This document shows positions 16,131 to 25,651 of a stretch of 64,000 nucleotides of DNA, piece by piece (position 1 is the first letter of the stretch; each line of letters begins with the position of its first letter). The DNA is from Niabella yanshanensis. Its GTDB lineage: Bacteria > Bacteroidota > Bacteroidia > Chitinophagales > Chitinophagaceae. The position numbers were made by a program, and so were the translations under genes. The stretch spans positions 2,108,001 to 2,172,000 of the forward strand of contig NZ_CP139960.1 in the NCBI RefSeq assembly GCF_034424215.1, given 5' to 3'. The notes under the pieces are model-generated. The model was not told where the DNA came from. It did not search any database and worked only from the letters and a program-made list of their open reading frames with translations.

Positions 16131-17216
16131 TTAAGCAATCCAGTCAACTCCCATTTTGCCGGCCAATTGGTGCAGGTCTTCCACAACCGCCGGTAACAGC
16201 GGTATACCGTTTTCTCTCCGTTCCTGTTCCATTTCCCGTTCGGGGTCGCCAGGCACCAATACCTTATCATAACCCGGCAAGGTGGCTGCGGTTCTAAAAC
16301 CATTGATCCAGTCATCCATATCCCTCTTAAATTCGGCTGCCGGCCTGAAGGCATCTACCCGCATGGCCCCAAAAAAATGCCCGATTCCTTTGCCCGGCTG
16401 TTTGGCAGGCATCGGTACATAGGCTGGAAACGGCGGTACCCAGGGCGCATAATTGGCACCGCTTAATAAAGCAGAGAAGATGTCTACCATTGCTCCCAAC
16501 GCATAACCTTTATGGCTTCCATGATCCCTGTCGCCTCCCAGCGGCAGCAATGCGCCTCCCTTCTTTAAAATATTAGCATCCCGGGTCGGATTCCCGTCTG
16601 CATCCTGCACCCATCCCTCCGGTGCTTCCTGGTTTTTCCTTTGTAAAATCTCCAACTTGCCATTGGCTGCAGTGGTAGTTGCCAGGTCCATAACAAACGG
16701 AGGCTGCTCCCCTGCCGGGGCTGCCACACAAATAGGATTGGTGCCCAGCATTTTGGCTGTGGAAAATGTAGGAGCTACCAGCGGACTTGCGTTGGTCATT
16801 GATATACCGATCATATCCTGCTCTAAAGCCATCATGGCATGTACTGCAGCAATACCATAATGGTTACTGTTTTGAACACTTACCCAGCCCGTACCCACAT
16901 TACGGGCTTTTTCTATGGCTATCTTCATAGCAAATGGCGCCACCACCAGGCCCAACCCTCTATCGCCATCGACTACAGCGGTTGAAGGGGTTTCATGCAC
17001 CACTTTTATTTGCGGTACTGCGTTAACCCGGTCGGCTTCCCAAAGCCTTATATAGCCGCTCAGGCGGGCCACACCGTGCGAATCTACACCGCGGAGATCG
17101 GCAGCAAGTAATACTTTGGCAGCCGACTCAGATTCCTCCGTGGAGCTGCCCATTCTATTAAAAATATCTACCGTGAAATTATATAATGTATCGTATTGGA
17201 ATGTTTGCGTTTGCAT
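16131..17216 (-). CDS. Ldh2-family malate/L-lactate/ureidoglycolate-type dehydrogenase
   Basis: NAD(P)-dependent 2-hydroxyacid dehydrogenase of the Ldh2/MDH2 family, a fold distinct from ordinary malate dehydrogenase. Typical stretches in the 361 residues are ADLRGVDSHGVARL near the start, NSNHYGIA with the catalytic-region histidine, MTNASPLVAPTFS, LGTNPICVAAP, DLATTTAANGKLE and HKGYALGAMVDIFSALLSGA. Substrate is not fixed by these motifs: malate, lactate, ureidoglycolate and sulfolactate enzymes share them. The frame extends to GTG at 17246, but the ATG at 17216 gives the normal start. Monocistronic. Confidence 0.88.
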   Translation of the reverse strand: MQTQTFQYDTLYNFTVDIFNRMGSSTEESESAAKVLLAADLRGVDSHGVARLSGYIRLWEADRVNAVPQIKVVHETPSTAVVDGDRGLGLVVAPFAMKIAIEKARNVGTGWVSVQNSNHYGIAAVHAMMALEQDMIGISMTNASPLVAPTFSTAKMLGTNPICVAAPAGEQPPFVMDLATTTAANGKLEILQRKNQEAPEGWVQDADGNPTRDANILKKGGALLPLGGDRDHGSHKGYALGAMVDIFSALLSGANYAPWVPPFPAYVPMPAKQPGKGIGHFFGAMRVDAFRPAAEFKRDMDDWINGFRTAATLPGYDKVLVPGDPEREMEQERRENGIPLLPAVVEDLHQLAGKMGVDWIA

Positions 17217-17380
17217 CGAACAAAGAAACAATAAAATAACGAACACAGAGTCAGGTTGTCAGATGGGGGATTATATTACCGCCTTGTTTTTATCAGATAT
17301 CTGCAAGCCACCAACAGACATAATTAAAAAAAGGCATAGAATATGCTATTATCTATTATATAAACCTTTTAAATAAATAA

Positions 17381-17554
<174 letters not shown>

Positions 17555-17606
17555 AAGTAACGACTCCCCAGGGCAGGTCTGGTAACAAATCCGGCATGGT
17601 CTAAGC

Positions 17607-17634
17607 AAAAAAATGCTCCGCGATTGCGGAGCAC
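17607..17634 (-). terminator. Terminator of ssb
   Basis: On the minus strand TGCTCCGC-AATC-GCGGAGCA followed by a run of seven T, 24 bp after the ssb stop. Confidence 0.9.
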
Positions 17635-17657
17635 TAAGCTATTTTACCGTCACTCTT

Positions 17658-18098
17658 TTAGAATGGCAGATCATCTACCGGTTCGCTGAAATCATTCACT
17701 GATGAAGCGTTGGAAGATGCTGTGTTAGACGAAGCCGGGCTGTAACCCGAAGATTGCGGCTGTGCCGGCGCCCCGCCCTCTGCCTTGCTACCCAGCAATT
17801 GTACTTCTCTAACCCGCATAGACAACGCAGCACCTGCCGTGCCATCACTTTTGGTAAAAGTTCTTACTTCTGGCTGCCCTTCTACAAATACCTGTGTGCC
17901 TTTTACCAGGTAAGGTGCTACTGCTGTGCGATCTGTCCAGTAAGCGCAATCTACCCAAACTGTTTTTTCCTGCTGGTTTCCCTGGCTGTCTTTAAATCGC
18001 TCCGAGTGGGCCACTGTGAAATTGATCACACTTCTCCCGTTCACATTATTTACCAAACAATCTTTCCCCAGTCGGCCAATAACCTGCATTTTAATCAT
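17658..18098 (-). CDS. ssb: Single-stranded DNA-binding protein
   Basis: OB-fold protein that coats single-stranded DNA in replication and repair. Residues about 1-105 form the OB domain (MQVIGRLGKDCLV, VINFTVAHSERF, VDCAYWTDRTAVAPYLVKGTQVFVEG in shorter pieces), residues about 108-138 a Ser/Pro/Gln/Ala-rich disordered linker, and the last residues DDLPF form the acidic tip that docks partner proteins. At 146 residues it is typical. It could be one of several paralogues in the genome. Single gene with its own terminator. Confidence 0.94.
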   Translation of the reverse strand: MIKMQVIGRLGKDCLVNNVNGRSVINFTVAHSERFKDSQGNQQEKTVWVDCAYWTDRTAVAPYLVKGTQVFVEGQPEVRTFTKSDGTAGAALSMRVREVQLLGSKAEGGAPAQPQSSGYSPASSNTASSNASSVNDFSEPVDDLPF

Positions 18099-18270
18099 AG
18101 TACTCAGTTTAATTAATATTTTAAAAATTGGACAAGCAATTTAAGAACAAAAAGCAAATATCCCGATACAAACACCAAAATACCCTAAAAATTATGCCGC
18201 TAAACAAAATATCCATTTTTGTGTTAAAGAAAACCGGGTATCTACTGATATGACGATATACGGGGTATAG

Positions 18271-18304
18271 TTGGAAGACAAATTTGATCGAAATCGTATC
18301 TTTG
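18271..18304 (+). promoter_or_regulatory. Promoter of mnmA
   Basis: TTG at 18271-18273 and TATCTTTG at 18297-18304, 23 bp apart; start codon 20 bp downstream. Confidence 0.6.
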
Positions 18305-18324
18305 CCTATTAATTTTTTTAGAAA

Positions 18325-19428
18325 ATGAGCAAAAAAGGGAAAGTTTTGGTGGCTATGAGCGGCGGTATCGACAGTACCGTAGTGGCCCTTATGCTACACC
18401 ACGAGGGTTATGATGTGGTGGGTATTACCATGAAAACCTGGGATTATGCCCAAAGCGGGGGTAGTAAAAAAGAAACGGGCTGCTGCAATGTGGATAGCTT
18501 TAATGATGCCCGTATGGCTGCCGTTCAGCATGGTTTTCCGCACTTTATATTAGATATACGTGAAGAATTCGGCGATTTTGTGGTGAATGATTTTGTAGAG
18601 GAATACCTGGCCGGCCGTACGCCCAACCCCTGCGTGCTGTGCAATACCCATATAAAATGGCGGGCATTATTGAAACGGGCCGATGCATTAGGCTGCGAAT
18701 TTATTGCCACAGGCCATTATGCCAAGATCCGTCAGCATGATAACGGACGATATGTAATCAGTAAAGCAGTGGATCATACCAAAGATCAGAGTTACGTACT
18801 TTGGGGACTGCAGCAGGACCTTTTAAGCAGAACCCTGCTTCCGCTGGGCGGCTATCATAAAACTGAAATCCGCCAGATGGCCATTGATTATGGCTATCCC
18901 GAACTGGCTAAAAAGAGTGAGAGCTACGAAATATGTTTTGTTCCGGATAATGACTACCGCGGATTTCTGAAACGCCGGGTAGAAGGACTGGAAGAAAAAG
19001 TAAACGGCGGCAACTTTGTTGACAAAGATGGTAAAATACTGGGTAAGCATAAAGGTTATCCTTTTTACACCATTGGGCAACGTAAGGGTTTGGATATAGC
19101 GCTTGGCAAACCGGCTTTTGTAACCAGGATCGACCCTGTTGATAATACGGTTACGCTGGGTGACGAAAGTGACCTGGACAAGAACGAAATGATGGTGGGA
19201 AAGCTGAACATGATCAAATACAACATGATAACTTCGGGAATGGAAGCCACTACTAAAATACGTTACAAAGACAGCGGCGCACTAAGCAATATTTACCAGG
19301 AGGGGTCTAACATGCGTGTAAGCTTCTACCAGAACGTAAAAGGTATTGCTCCGGGCCAAAGTGCTGTTTTTTACGAAGGAGACGATGTAATTGGCGGAGG
19401 CATTATACAATCAGGCAGCATTCTCTAA
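18325..19428 (+). CDS. mnmA: MnmA, tRNA-uridine 2-sulfurtransferase
   Basis: ATP-dependent thiolase that makes 2-thiouridine at position 34 of tRNA Lys, Glu and Gln. The PP-loop SGGIDS is at residues 12-17. Catalytic cysteines are Cys103 in NPCVLCN and Cys204 in YEICFVPD, both present. FIATGHYAK and FYTIGQRKGL are further family marks. It is 367 residues, the normal size, ending in the beta-barrel domain. It has its own promoter and terminator. Confidence 0.96.
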   Translation: MSKKGKVLVAMSGGIDSTVVALMLHHEGYDVVGITMKTWDYAQSGGSKKETGCCNVDSFNDARMAAVQHGFPHFILDIREEFGDFVVNDFVEEYLAGRTPNPCVLCNTHIKWRALLKRADALGCEFIATGHYAKIRQHDNGRYVISKAVDHTKDQSYVLWGLQQDLLSRTLLPLGGYHKTEIRQMAIDYGYPELAKKSESYEICFVPDNDYRGFLKRRVEGLEEKVNGGNFVDKDGKILGKHKGYPFYTIGQRKGLDIALGKPAFVTRIDPVDNTVTLGDESDLDKNEMMVGKLNMIKYNMITSGMEATTKIRYKDSGALSNIYQEGSNMRVSFYQNVKGIAPGQSAVFYEGDDVIGGGIIQSGSIL

Positions 19429-19470
19429 CTGAGAATAAGATATATCATCTGCCATGCGATATCAATTCAG

Positions 19471-19494
19471 AATCCGCCAACCGGCGGATTTTTG
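19471..19494 (+). terminator. Terminator of mnmA
   Basis: AATCCGCC-AACC-GGCGGATT followed by TTTG, about 45 bp after the stop. Confidence 0.8.
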
Positions 19495-19529
19495 TTATTG
19501 CTATAAGTTTTAGAACAAAAAAATTCATG

Positions 19530-19537
19530 TAGGTTTG
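19530..19537 (+). promoter_or_regulatory. -7 element of the 19.6-kb lipoprotein gene
   Basis: TAGGTTTG matches TAnnTTTG exactly. No well-placed -33 TTG is seen (nearest is 29 bp upstream). It would give a leader of about 87 bases. Confidence 0.4.
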
Positions 19538-19629
19538 CAACAATTGAGAGACGAGCGATAAAGCGACTATGAAACCAACAGCTATCAGGCAATTCAACTG
19601 TAAATCATTATCAACTTAAAAGATATACC

Positions 19630-20370
19630 TTGTTCAAACATCTTTATCTCCTGTTTTTAACTGCAGCCCTTTTTTCCTGTACCAATAAAAAAGAAACGCT
19701 TGACGTAGAGCCCATTAATGATTATGTTACTTTACAGGTTGGGAAAAGTATTACCTACCGGCTCGATTCTACTGTTTTTACGTTTAATGGCACCAGGATT
19801 GAAACACACAAATACCAGGTTAGGCACACAGTACTAAAAGAGGTCACTGATGATGGGCAAAAGTCATTTATGATTCAAAGATTGCTCAATAATGAAACAG
19901 CTACCGGTAGCTGGGTAAACAATGGCACTTACCTGGTTACACTTCACGAAAATAAAATAGAAGTAATCACCGATAACTTACGCGTCATTGCTCTTCAGAG
20001 CCCCCTGAGAAAAGGATTTAGCTGGAAAGGAAACGGTCAACTTCCTTTTGCGCCCTATAAACAACTATTTGACTTCAGCCTTATCGGCTATGACATGAAT
20101 TCCTGGAACTTTTCTTATACAGATTTTGGAGACGAGACGATAGAAGGACAGAGCTATAAAAGTGTGTGGACGGTAGCGCAAAATAATGAGGTACTGAACA
20201 TGCCTCCTACCGCCAATACGGAGTTCGCGACCAAAGAAGTATCCATTGAGAAATATGCTAAAGGAATTGGCCTGGTTTATAAAGACTACCAGATGTACGA
20301 GTATCAGAAAGGCACTTCAGCCTTTTACATGGGTTTTGGCATTACCATGTGGATGATCAGCCATAATTAA
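19630..20370 (+). CDS. Unknown lipoprotein
   Basis: A 246-residue exported protein. The signal peptide of about 16 residues ends in the lipobox LFSC, so the mature protein is lipid-anchored at Cys17 and followed by TNKKE. The start codon is TTG (19630), accepted because the signal peptide begins exactly there and an AAAAG ribosome site lies about 8 bases before it. The rest is beta-rich with no motif I recognise. Function unknown; probably outer-membrane or periplasmic. Confidence 0.7.
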   Translation: MFKHLYLLFLTAALFSCTNKKETLDVEPINDYVTLQVGKSITYRLDSTVFTFNGTRIETHKYQVRHTVLKEVTDDGQKSFMIQRLLNNETATGSWVNNGTYLVTLHENKIEVITDNLRVIALQSPLRKGFSWKGNGQLPFAPYKQLFDFSLIGYDMNSWNFSYTDFGDETIEGQSYKSVWTVAQNNEVLNMPPTANTEFATKEVSIEKYAKGIGLVYKDYQMYEYQKGTSAFYMGFGITMWMISHN

Positions 20371-20419
20371 CATTCCTGAAAAGTTATTTGTGACTTGTTA
20401 TGTTGGTGCTCAGGTCTCT

Positions 20420-21325
20420 TTAGGGTAAGAGATAGCTCACCCCCTCCAACGCCAGATCTGTATTGGGAAAAACTTCGCGCGTTTCCTTTTCAAACTCATC
20501 CAGCTTATCATACTTACTGCTAAAATGCCCTATCAGCAATTTTTTGACGCCGGCCAGCTGCGCAATTCTACCGGCCTGCCTGGTGGTTGAATGAAAGCGG
20601 GTAATCGCCATTTCAGCAAGAGCATCATGATAAGTAGTTTCGTGGTAAATCATATCGGCACCCTTTATGTGCTCAATGATCCTTTCGTCGTAACGCGTGT
20701 CAGCGCAGAAAGCATACGCTTTCGGATGCGGGGCAGGAATCGTCAATAAGTCATTACTGATCACATCACCGCTGTCTGTTTTATAATCTTCTCCTCTCTG
20801 CAGGTTATCATAAAAGCTTACGGGTACATTCTGCTCCTTCACTTTTACTATATCCAGACGTCTCGGATTACGTAGTTCTTTAAACACAAAGCCATAGCAT
20901 TCAATCCGGTGATCCGTTCTGAAACAGCTAACCTCGATATCAGGCAGTTCAAGTAAACGGCAGTTTTGGGTGATGGAAATAAAGTGCAGGTTGAAACACA
21001 GTTTGGTATCAGCTACTTTTAACTGCAGCTCTATGATCTGTCGTAAGGGCTCCGGCGCTACGATGGTAAGATCCTGCTGACGCCCTAATAATGCAAACGA
21101 ATTAATCAGTCCAATGAGACCGAAATAATGATCGCCGTGCAGGTGAGAAATGAATATATGCGAAATGCGGCTTCGCCGAACTTTATAATTAATCAGCTGA
21201 ATTTGTGTTCCCTCCCCGCAATCTATCAAAAAGCTTCTCGATGCCGTTGTCAATACCTGGCTGGTAGGATGCCTGTCGAACGCAGGCACTGCAGAATTAT
21301 TACCCAGTATAGTTACCGCAAACAT
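20420..21325 (-). CDS. rnz: Ribonuclease Z
   Basis: Zinc-dependent metallo-beta-lactamase-fold nuclease that trims tRNA precursors at the 3' end. The metal motif is SHLHGDH (His61, His63, Asp65, His66); further ligands lie in the DHRIECYGF and DTRYDERI stretches and in LIGHFSSKY near the end. The early GNNSAVP and DCGEGTQ segments are typical. It is 301 residues, the short bacterial form. Starts 30 bases downstream of the STAS gene, so the two are likely cotranscribed. Confidence 0.95.
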   Translation of the reverse strand: MFAVTILGNNSAVPAFDRHPTSQVLTTASRSFLIDCGEGTQIQLINYKVRRSRISHIFISHLHGDHYFGLIGLINSFALLGRQQDLTIVAPEPLRQIIELQLKVADTKLCFNLHFISITQNCRLLELPDIEVSCFRTDHRIECYGFVFKELRNPRRLDIVKVKEQNVPVSFYDNLQRGEDYKTDSGDVISNDLLTIPAPHPKAYAFCADTRYDERIIEHIKGADMIYHETTYHDALAEMAITRFHSTTRQAGRIAQLAGVKKLLIGHFSSKYDKLDEFEKETREVFPNTDLALEGVSYLLP

Positions 21326-21355
21326 TGGTTGTAAAACTAAAGTTTAAATTTAACA

Positions 21356-21739
21356 TCATTCCAACACATCGTCATCCATTAACTCTCTTTCGATTTCTTC
21401 CATTTGTACGATATCTGCTGCCTCGCTTTGGGTGGGCGCAACATTCAAAAGCTCTAAAAGTTCATTATCTGCCAAAAAAGCCTCTACTGTTTCGTTAACA
21501 CCGCAGCATACAAACGATGCATTAGCCTCATAAAAATCATGCTGAATTTGTAGTATCAGCTCGGCTGCATCTACATCTACGGCAGTTACAGCACTCATAT
21601 CGAACACTATATTTTTCACATCATTTTGTAAAAAAGGAAGCAACGCTACTTTTATTCCATCTGTCATTGTAGCAGAAAGTATCGGCTCAATTGGCGTGAT
21701 GACGTGAAATTTCTCTTTGGTATCTATTTTGACCTGCAT
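21356..21739 (-). CDS. STAS-domain protein, anti-sigma-antagonist-like
   Basis: A 127-residue STAS protein related to SpoIIAA-type anti-anti-sigma factors. The core (about 1-100) has the expected strand-helix order with FDMSAVTAVDVDAAELIL at the switch-site position. Where classical antagonists have DSSG, with the second Ser phosphorylated, this reads DVDA (55-58), so the phosphorylatable serine appears to be an aspartate. The last 25 residues are very acidic. Upstream partner of rnz in a two-gene unit; no anti-sigma kinase is nearby. It may be a constitutive or non-phosphorylated variant. Confidence 0.75.
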   Translation of the reverse strand: MQVKIDTKEKFHVITPIEPILSATMTDGIKVALLPFLQNDVKNIVFDMSAVTAVDVDAAELILQIQHDFYEANASFVCCGVNETVEAFLADNELLELLNVAPTQSEAADIVQMEEIERELMDDDVLE

Positions 21740-21875
21740 GTTAAGTACGAATTTGGACTAATGGTATTTGATAAACAACGCGCTAAAAACTTCGGTCCTA
21801 ATGCTCTTTAAAGAGAGGTTGGGTTTAGCTAAAGTCTGGTGCTTATGTTTACAAATAACGTAAACCAGTACCAAA

Positions 21876-21883
21876 TATATTTG
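21876..21883 (+). promoter_or_regulatory. -7 element of clpC
   Basis: TATATTTG matches TAnnTTTG exactly, 34 bp before the start codon. No clear -33 TTG was found, which could point to an activator or alternative sigma factor. Confidence 0.45.
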
Positions 21884-21917
21884 TTAATATTGTAACTAAT
21901 CACTTTATCTACAAAAT

Positions 21918-24446
21918 ATGGATAATAATTTTTCAACTCAGGTAAAAGAAATCATTTCATACAGCAGGGAGGAAGCCCTCCGGTTGGGGAATGATTTTAT
22001 TGGCACAGAACATTTGCTGCTAGGTTTGATACGTGAGGGAGATAATACAGCTATACGAATTCTGAAAGGTTTTAATATAGATATTTTTGAACTGCGTAAG
22101 GAAATTGAATTAGCGATCAAAGACAAAACAGGAAAGAATATCGCTAACATCAACAGCCTCCCGCTCACCAAACAGGCTGAAAAAGTGATACGCGTAACTG
22201 TGCTTGAAGCAAAGGCTTTAAAAAGCAACCAGGTAGAAACAGAGCATCTCATGTTATCTATCTTAAAGAACAAAGAAAACATTGCCACACAAATTTTAAA
22301 TCAGTTTGATTTGGACTATGATATGTTTCGCCAGGAATTAGGCATTGTAAAATCAAACGAGCCCCGTGCAGAATTTGGTGATGAGAATGATGATGATTTT
22401 GAAGACGACAAGAAATATTCTCAGCAGTCAAAGGGATCGGCGTCAAAATCAAATACCAAAAGCAAAACACCGGTACTTGACAATTTTGGCCGCGATGTAA
22501 CCAAGCTTGCGGAAAGCGGCAATCTTGATCCGATTGTGGGTCGTGAGAAAGAGATCGAAAGGGTATCTCAAATTTTGAGTCGCCGTAAAAAGAACAACCC
22601 TATTTTAATTGGTGAACCAGGTGTGGGTAAAACCGCCATTGTGGAAGGCCTGGCCCTGCGCATAGTACAACGCCGGGTGAGCCGTGTGTTGTTTGATAAA
22701 AGAGTTATTTCACTGGATCTGGCATCCTTGGTTGCCGGTACTAAATATCGCGGACAGTTTGAAGAAAGGATGAAAGCCATCATGAACGAACTGGAGAAGA
22801 ACCGTGATGTGATTTTGTTCATCGATGAGATGCATACCATTGTTGGGGCCGGCGGCGCAAGTGGTTCATTAGATGCGAGCAATATCTTTAAACCGGCTTT
22901 AGCAAGAGGTGAACTGCAATGCATTGGCGCATCTACGCTGGATGAATACCGTATGCACATTGAAAAAGACGGCGCCCTGGATCGTCGTTTTCAAAAAGTG
23001 ATCGTAGACCCACCGAGTGTAGATGAGACCATTCAGATCCTGAACAATATCAAGTCGAAATACGAAGAATTTCACAGTGTAACCTATACCGATGAAGCAG
23101 TGGAAGCCTGTGTAAAATTGAGCGACCGTTATGTTACAGACCGCCTTTTACCTGATAAAGCCATTGATGTAATGGATGAGGTAGGTGCAAGGGTACATCT
23201 GAAAAACATCAATGTTCCGGATAATATAGTAGAGCTGGAGAAGAAAATTGAAGATGTAAAAGAAGAAAAGAACCGGGTGGTTAAAAGCCAGAAGTTTGAA
23301 GAAGCTGCATCTTTACGGGATACAGAGAAAAAACTGGCAGAAGAGCTGGAGCGTGCCAAATTACAGTGGGAAGAAGAAAGCAAACATAAGCGCTACCCTA
23401 TTACTGATGAGGATATTGCCGAAGTCATTAATATCATGACAGGTATACCTGTCAGAAAAATGGTTGAAGCCGAAACCGAGAAGCTTCGCAAAATGTCTGA
23501 CGACATGAAAGGCATGGTTGTAGGACAGGATGATGCAATTTTGAAAGTGGTAAAAGCCATCCAGAGAAATCGTGTAGGTCTGAAAGATCCGAAAAAGCCT
23601 ATTGGAAGCTTTATCTTCTTAGGCCCTACCGGTGTTGGTAAAACGGAGCTGGCTCGTTCACTGGCGAGATACCTGTTTGATTCGGAGGATTCACTGATCC
23701 GTATAGATATGAGTGAATACATGGAAAAATTCACTGTAAGCCGTTTAATTGGTGCGCCTCCCGGATATGTAGGTTATGAAGAAGGCGGACAGCTTACTGA
23801 AAAAGTACGTCGTAAACCTTACAGCGTTATTTTATTGGATGAAATAGAAAAAGCGCACCCTGATATTTACAATATCCTGTTGCAGGTACTGGACGATGGT
23901 CAATTGACTGACGGTTTGGGCAGAAAGGTGGACTTCAAAAATACCATCATTATCATGACGTCTAATATTGGTGTACGCCAGTTGAAAGATTTTGGTGCAG
24001 GTGTAGGTTTTGCCACACAATCGCGTTTACAAAATGAAGACGAAGAGAATAAAGCGGTAATAGAAAAAGCGCTGAAACGTACTTTCTCCCCTGAGTTTTT
24101 AAACCGTATTGACGATGTTATCATTTTCAATAGCCTGACCAAAGAAGATATCTTCAGCATTATTGATATCTCTATGAAGGGTGTGTTGAAACGCATTGAA
24201 AGCCTCGGTTACGGACTTAGCTTAACAGAAGATGCCAAAGCATTCCTTGCAGACAAAGGCTATGACCAGCAATTTGGAGCCCGTCCGCTTCACAGGGCCA
24301 TCCAGAAATACCTGGAAGACCCACTGGCAGAAGAGATCCTGAATATGAATGTAAAACCGGGCGACGTGCTGGAAGTTGGTTTTGACAAGGAGGCTGATAA
24401 ACTGGTATTTTCCATAAAGGAAAGAGCAGATGCACAGAAAGCATAA
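21918..24446 (+). CDS. clpC: ClpC, AAA+ unfoldase of the Clp protease
   Basis: Hsp100 chaperone that unfolds substrates for ClpP or disaggregates proteins. In 842 residues: Clp N domain (about 1-145), an acidic then Ser/Lys-rich linker (150-185), first AAA+ module with Walker A GEPGVGKT (232-239), a coiled middle domain (about 420-480) of the short ClpC type rather than the long ClpB type, a UVR-like stretch ([18 protein letters not shown]), and second AAA+ module with GPTGVGKTE and MSEYMEKF. No ctsR or mcsAB neighbours as in Firmicutes. Single gene with a strong terminator. Confidence 0.95.
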   Translation: MDNNFSTQVKEIISYSREEALRLGNDFIGTEHLLLGLIREGDNTAIRILKGFNIDIFELRKEIELAIKDKTGKNIANINSLPLTKQAEKVIRVTVLEAKALKSNQVETEHLMLSILKNKENIATQILNQFDLDYDMFRQELGIVKSNEPRAEFGDENDDDFEDDKKYSQQSKGSASKSNTKSKTPVLDNFGRDVTKLAESGNLDPIVGREKEIERVSQILSRRKKNNPILIGEPGVGKTAIVEGLALRIVQRRVSRVLFDKRVISLDLASLVAGTKYRGQFEERMKAIMNELEKNRDVILFIDEMHTIVGAGGASGSLDASNIFKPALARGELQCIGASTLDEYRMHIEKDGALDRRFQKVIVDPPSVDETIQILNNIKSKYEEFHSVTYTDEAVEACVKLSDRYVTDRLLPDKAIDVMDEVGARVHLKNINVPDNIVELEKKIEDVKEEKNRVVKSQKFEEAASLRDTEKKLAEELERAKLQWEEESKHKRYPITDEDIAEVINIMTGIPVRKMVEAETEKLRKMSDDMKGMVVGQDDAILKVVKAIQRNRVGLKDPKKPIGSFIFLGPTGVGKTELARSLARYLFDSEDSLIRIDMSEYMEKFTVSRLIGAPPGYVGYEEGGQLTEKVRRKPYSVILLDEIEKAHPDIYNILLQVLDDGQLTDGLGRKVDFKNTIIIMTSNIGVRQLKDFGAGVGFATQSRLQNEDEENKAVIEKALKRTFSPEFLNRIDDVIIFNSLTKEDIFSIIDISMKGVLKRIESLGYGLSLTEDAKAFLADKGYDQQFGARPLHRAIQKYLEDPLAEEILNMNVKPGDVLEVGFDKEADKLVFSIKERADAQKA

Positions 24447-24465
24447 AACAAATATTTATTAATAG

Positions 24466-24496
24466 CACACCCCGCAGAAATCTGCGGGGTGTTTTT
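24466..24496 (+). terminator. Terminator of clpC
   Basis: Twelve-base arms ACACCCCGCAGA / TCTGCGGGGTGT with a 2-base loop, followed by TTTT. Confidence 0.92.
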
Positions 24497-24616
24497 ATTT
24501 TCAGCCCTTTTGTAGCGCCACTAATTGTTAAATTTTACACAATAGGAATAGCCAATCTTATTTATTACGAACAACATCGTACTTTTAATTCGTAATTATT
24601 CATCAAATAATAAATC

Positions 24617-25147
24617 ATGCAAATCTCAAAACCAAAAAACAGTACACTAGCTCTGTTTGCTATAGCCATTGTAAGTATTATTACATTAGCCTCCTGGAGT
24701 GTACCTATGACATCCGGTATGTTTAGCAGGTTCTTTAATGAAACGGATACCGTTCCCAAAAAATGTGATTCCAAAATCGGCGAACTAAATGAGGCTATCG
24801 CTCAATTGCAAAAGGCAACCGAATCCTTAAAAGAGCGTGATATTTCCCGGGAAGTGGCAAAGGCCATTGAAAGTATTAACCTGGAGGATATTCATAACAA
24901 TGTGGAAGATGCGATGCTGCAGGCCCAATCAGCATTAGCAAAAGTAGATGTACAAAAGATAAAAGAAGAGGTAAGCCTGGCGCTTGCAAGGATTGATAGA
25001 GAAAAAATTGAAGAGCAGGTAAAATTGGCTACCGCCAACCTCCAACCGCAAATACAGAAGTCGCTGGAGGAAGCCAAAAGAGAACTGGAACAGGCAAAAC
25101 AGGAATTAGAATCAGCAAAACAAAGAATAAGAAAAGAAAAAATATAA
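24617..25147 (+). CDS. Unknown membrane-anchored coiled-coil protein
   Basis: Not recognised by family. The 176 residues start with one hydrophobic segment (about 10-30), then a long, unbroken amphipathic helical region (about 50-176) rich in Glu, Lys, Ala, Gln and Leu with 11- and 7-residue periodicity (for example VDVQKIKEEVSLALARIDR and ATANLQPQIQKSLEEAKREL), reminiscent of apolipoprotein-like or LEA-like helices. The helix ends in Lys/Arg. Likely an envelope protein anchored by its N terminus with the helical part in the periplasm. Role unknown. Confidence 0.7.
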   Translation: MQISKPKNSTLALFAIAIVSIITLASWSVPMTSGMFSRFFNETDTVPKKCDSKIGELNEAIAQLQKATESLKERDISREVAKAIESINLEDIHNNVEDAMLQAQSALAKVDVQKIKEEVSLALARIDREKIEEQVKLATANLQPQIQKSLEEAKRELEQAKQELESAKQRIRKEKI

Positions 25148-25149
25148 AA

Positions 25150-25190
25150 ATAGCGGCTGTGTCAAGGCTACCAGTTGATACAGCCGCTAT
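25150..25190 (-). terminator. Long perfect hairpin after the coiled-coil gene
   Basis: Arms ATAGCGGCTGT / ACAGCCGCTAT, extended by TCAA / TTGA after a G-T pair, 9-base loop. A U-run follows only when read on the minus strand, where no gene is known upstream nearby. On the plus strand it would cap the 3' end of the coiled-coil transcript without a U-run. Confidence 0.5.
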
Positions 25191-25295
25191 ACTATCGCTG
25201 TTCATAACGCTCCCTTTCAACACGTATATATTAATGAAGGCCAGCTAGTTTGCGCAACTATTAAACCTTTCTCACTCGTCATGCTTCAAAAAGGC

Positions 25296-25640
25296 ATGAA
25301 GAAAATTACTACCCTTGCTCTGCTAACGATAATGCTGGGCGCAAACGCTCAAAAGCCAGTTCTGGTAGAACAGTATTGCGAGTTAATAGCTAATCCACGA
25401 CTCATTACCAGCAATCCCAATATCTGGCTAAACTTTGGCAGTAAAGTTTTACAGCAAAAGTTTAAGCCCCTATCTGACAGTGTTCACAAAATGTCTCAGC
25501 CGGTTGAAGCTTTAAACTACATGGCCCAAAACGGGTGGACACTGGTAAAATACTACATCGAAGAAGAAGGCGCTTCATCTTCCCGCTTTTACAGGATATA
25601 CCTACTCAGAAAGAAATTTCAGTCGAAGGATCTCCGCTGA
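25296..25640 (+). CDS. Small exported unknown protein
   Basis: A 114-residue protein with a signal peptide (about 1-19, cleavage after NAQ or similar) and a short mature part without transmembrane segments. The ATG at 25296, preceded by AAAAAGG, is preferred over an upstream ATG at 25281 that would lengthen the signal region. The mature part (PVLVEQYCELIANPRLITS; EALNYMAQNGWTLVKYYIE) resembles small periplasmic proteins seen in Bacteroidota but no function is known to me. Convergent with the M28 peptidase gene, 11 bases apart. Confidence 0.65.
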   Translation: MKKITTLALLTIMLGANAQKPVLVEQYCELIANPRLITSNPNIWLNFGSKVLQQKFKPLSDSVHKMSQPVEALNYMAQNGWTLVKYYIEEEGASSSRFYRIYLLRKKFQSKDLR

Positions 25641-25651
25641 TAGTACATTAG

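Noticed and set aside
22568-22960. Long frame antisense to clpC (and similar antisense frames in murE, ftsI, the RND pump and smc)
   Set aside because: They mirror strongly coding sequence on the other strand, show Ser/Leu-rich shadow composition and have no regulatory signals.
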